This document shows positions 5,821-7,083 of a stretch of 7,083 nucleotides of DNA, one piece after another (the first letter of the stretch is position 1; every line of letters begins with the position of its first letter). Under the pieces are notes generated by a model. The model had not been told where the DNA came from. It searched no databases and saw nothing but the letters and a program-made list of their open reading frames with translations. Where the stretch lies: contig CAIYNH010000114.1 of assembly GCA_903927495.1 (NCBI GenBank), positions 1 to 7,083 on the forward strand, read 5' to 3'. The translations under genes were made by a program, and so were the position numbers. This stretch comes from an uncultured beta proteobacterium (lineage in GTDB: Bacteria > Pseudomonadota > Gammaproteobacteria > Burkholderiales > Burkholderiaceae_C).

Positions 5821-6684
5821 TCAGGTCATAACGGCCTCGACTTTTTGCCCTGTGATTTGAGCATCATGAACGGGTACCCATTGGACCAGTTCCAGGTGGC
5901 CGTCAAAGTGTTCAACCAGAGCGGTACAGCTCTCAACCCAATCACCATCATTGCAATACAAAATTCCCTGAATGTCGCGCATTTCGGCACGATGAATATG
6001 GCCACAGACAACGCCCTGATGTCCCCGGCGCTTGGCTTCTGTGGCAACCGCTTCCTCAAAATCGGTGACGTACATCAAAGCCTTTTTGACTTTATGCTTC
6101 AGGTAGGCTGAAAGCGACCAGTACGGCAAGCCCAATTTGGCACGCCAGTGGTTCAGGTGACGATTAAGTTTGAGGGTGAATTCGTATAAGGTGTCGCCCA
6201 AATAGGCCAGCCATTTTGCACATTGAACGACACCATCAAAATAATCGCCATGGGTGACCCACAAACGTCGACCATCAGCTGTGGTGTGAACAGCATCGTT
6301 GACAACATCAATGCCACCAAACTGGTGTCCAACAAAGTGGCGAGCGAATTCATCATGATTGCCCGGCACATAGATCACCCGGCAGCCCTTGCGAGCCCGT
6401 CGAAGGAGTTTTTGCACCACGTCATTGTGCGATTGGGGCCAATACCAGCCACGACGCAATTGCCACCCATCCACGATGTCACCTACCAGATATAAATAGT
6501 CGCTGGGGTGGTGTTTAAGGAAGTCCATCAGCGCTTCAGATTGGCAACCTGGTGTACCCAGATGCAAGTCAGAAATAAAAATCGCCCGATATTTTTTTAC
6601 CGACTCTTCCTCGTCATGTTCACTGGCTTTCACGTCCACAGAATGACCGATCCACGGTTCCGAGGCCTGGAAAGCGACTCGCAT
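5821..6684 (-). CDS. LpxH-like metallophosphoesterase (UDP-2,3-diacylglucosamine diphosphatase family)
   Basis: A 287-residue calcineurin-like phosphoesterase with the complete metal-binding set: SDLHLG (D39, H41), GDIVDGW (D69), GNHDE (N109, H110), THGD (H145) and GHIH (H229, H231). It belongs with COG2908, the LpxH relatives. True LpxH hydrolyses UDP-2,3-diacylglucosamine to lipid X in lipid A synthesis. This subgroup has GNHD where LpxH has GNRD, and VDGWQLRRGWYWP after the GD motif, so the exact substrate is not certain. Canonical lpxH may be elsewhere in the genome. The first ATG (6682-6684) overlaps the upstream acyltransferase stop as TGATG and has GGGAG at 6689-6693, which supports it over the adjoining TTG at 6687. 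The roughly 28 residues before VKKYRAIF are rich in acidic residues and look like a non-conserved extension. The valine there is GTA, so it cannot be the start. The neighbour suggests an envelope-lipid role. Confidence 0.85.
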   Translation of the reverse strand: MRVAFQASEPWIGHSVDVKASEHDEEESVKKYRAIFISDLHLGTPGCQSEALMDFLKHHPSDYLYLVGDIVDGWQLRRGWYWPQSHNDVVQKLLRRARKGCRVIYVPGNHDEFARHFVGHQFGGIDVVNDAVHTTADGRRLWVTHGDYFDGVVQCAKWLAYLGDTLYEFTLKLNRHLNHWRAKLGLPYWSLSAYLKHKVKKALMYVTDFEEAVATEAKRRGHQGVVCGHIHRAEMRDIQGILYCNDGDWVESCTALVEHFDGHLELVQWVPVHDAQITGQKVEAVMT

Positions 6685-7083
6685 CAAGCTCCCAGAAAGT
6701 GCTTACGGTAGCGCAGTGGCAAATCATTGATGCGCATCAGCATCGGCAGGTCAGCGGTATTGAAATCCGGGTCCCAGGCCGGTGCACCCAGTACCTTGGC
6801 ACCCAAGCGTAGGTAACCTTTGATCAACGCCGGAGGCTCCACATCCAGGCTGGCATCGAGTTCCTCCACCGGCAACGGCAAGCGCGGTCGCACATGGTAT
6901 TCAATGGCGGCCAAGTGGGTGCTTTGCAGTTGTCGCCAAATGCTGGCGGCTACGTCACCACTGATGTTGCCGTTATGCAGCATCGGAATACTGGCGCAGC
7001 CAATCATGGTGTCGAGTTTGTTGCGAACCATGAACTCCGCCAGTGCGCCCCACAAGGCCATGATCACGCCACCATGGCGATAG
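6684..7083 (-). CDS. OlsB/hemolysin-family GNAT N-acyltransferase, C-terminal part, cut by right window edge
   Basis: About 132 codons are visible and the N-terminus lies beyond the edge. The frame is open to the last base, reading YRHGGVIMALWGALAEFM at the edge, so the GTG near 7067 is an internal valine and not a start. Features matching the ornithine-lipid acyltransferase OlsB and hemolysin-like GNAT family are (Y)R.GGVI..LW..LA, then MIGCASIPM, and a C-terminal PPALIKGYLRLGAK followed by DPDFNTADLPMLM and RYRKHF. The family moves acyl groups from acyl-ACP to an amino group; OlsB makes lyso-ornithine lipid at the inner membrane. The residues that bind the acyl carrier are outside the window and the true substrate is unproven. 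The stop TGA (6684-6686) overlaps the lpxH-like ATG by one base, so the two are co-transcribed and probably co-translated. Confidence 0.85.
   Translation of the reverse strand, partial: YRHGGVIMALWGALAEFMVRNKLDTMIGCASIPMLHNGNISGDVAASIWRQLQSTHLAAIEYHVRPRLPLPVEELDASLDVEPPALIKGYLRLGAKVLGAPAWDPDFNTADLPMLMRINDLPLRYRKHFLGA
6689..6693 (-). promoter_or_regulatory. Ribosome binding site deciding the lpxH-like start
   Basis: GGGAG on the minus strand, four bases before the ATG at 6682-6684 and inside the last codons of the upstream gene. It is too close to serve the TTG at 6685-6687. It supports translation coupled to termination of the acyltransferase at the TGATG junction. Confidence 0.55.

Noticed and set aside
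6598..6600. Internal start for the lpxH-like gene just before KKYRAIF, after a GAGGAAGAG stretch
   Set aside because: The purine-rich stretch looks like a Shine-Dalgarno, but the codon is GTA and not GTG, so it cannot serve as a start.

Overview
The window looks like a chromosomal segment of a betaproteobacterium, most likely Burkholderiales and plausibly Comamonadaceae (Rhodoferax or Polaromonas-like). This is an inference from moderately high GC, the style of the proteins (fused PabB-PabC, Bcr/CflA transporter, LpxH-like phosphoesterase beside an OlsB-like acyltransferase) and the gene order. All recognisable intact genes lie on the minus strand, so transcription runs from high to low coordinates.

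Right end (7083 to 5821): the C-terminal part of an OlsB/hemolysin-family GNAT acyltransferase enters from the edge. It overlaps by one base (TGATG) with an LpxH-like metallophosphoesterase. The two form a coupled pair that suggests membrane-lipid or envelope metabolism.

Middle-right gap (5820 to 5413): no intact gene. A short plus-strand stretch carries an unmistakable Fic-domain core (HPLDDGNGRIVR) and nothing else of a Fic protein, so it is a gene relic. Inverted repeats lie at or near both of its limits.

Central cluster (5412 to 852): four overlapping genes in the order Bcr/CflA-type MFS exporter, miaA (tRNA A37 dimethylallyltransferase), a LolD/MacB-type ABC ATPase without a permease in view, and a fused pabB-pabC gene for p-aminobenzoate synthesis. 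Overlaps of 23 (or 11), 4 and 17 bases indicate one transcription unit with translational coupling, although the four products belong to unrelated pathways.

Left end (851 to 1): a 369-base non-coding tract, AT-rich near the next gene, then the N-terminal 160 codons of a voltage-sensor ion channel that runs off the left edge.

I see no CRISPR array, rRNA, tRNA, complete insertion sequence or clear phage gene. I found no convincing undescribed multi-gene system. The points most worth a second look are the Fic relic, the odd in-frame insert in MiaA and the orphan ABC ATPase.
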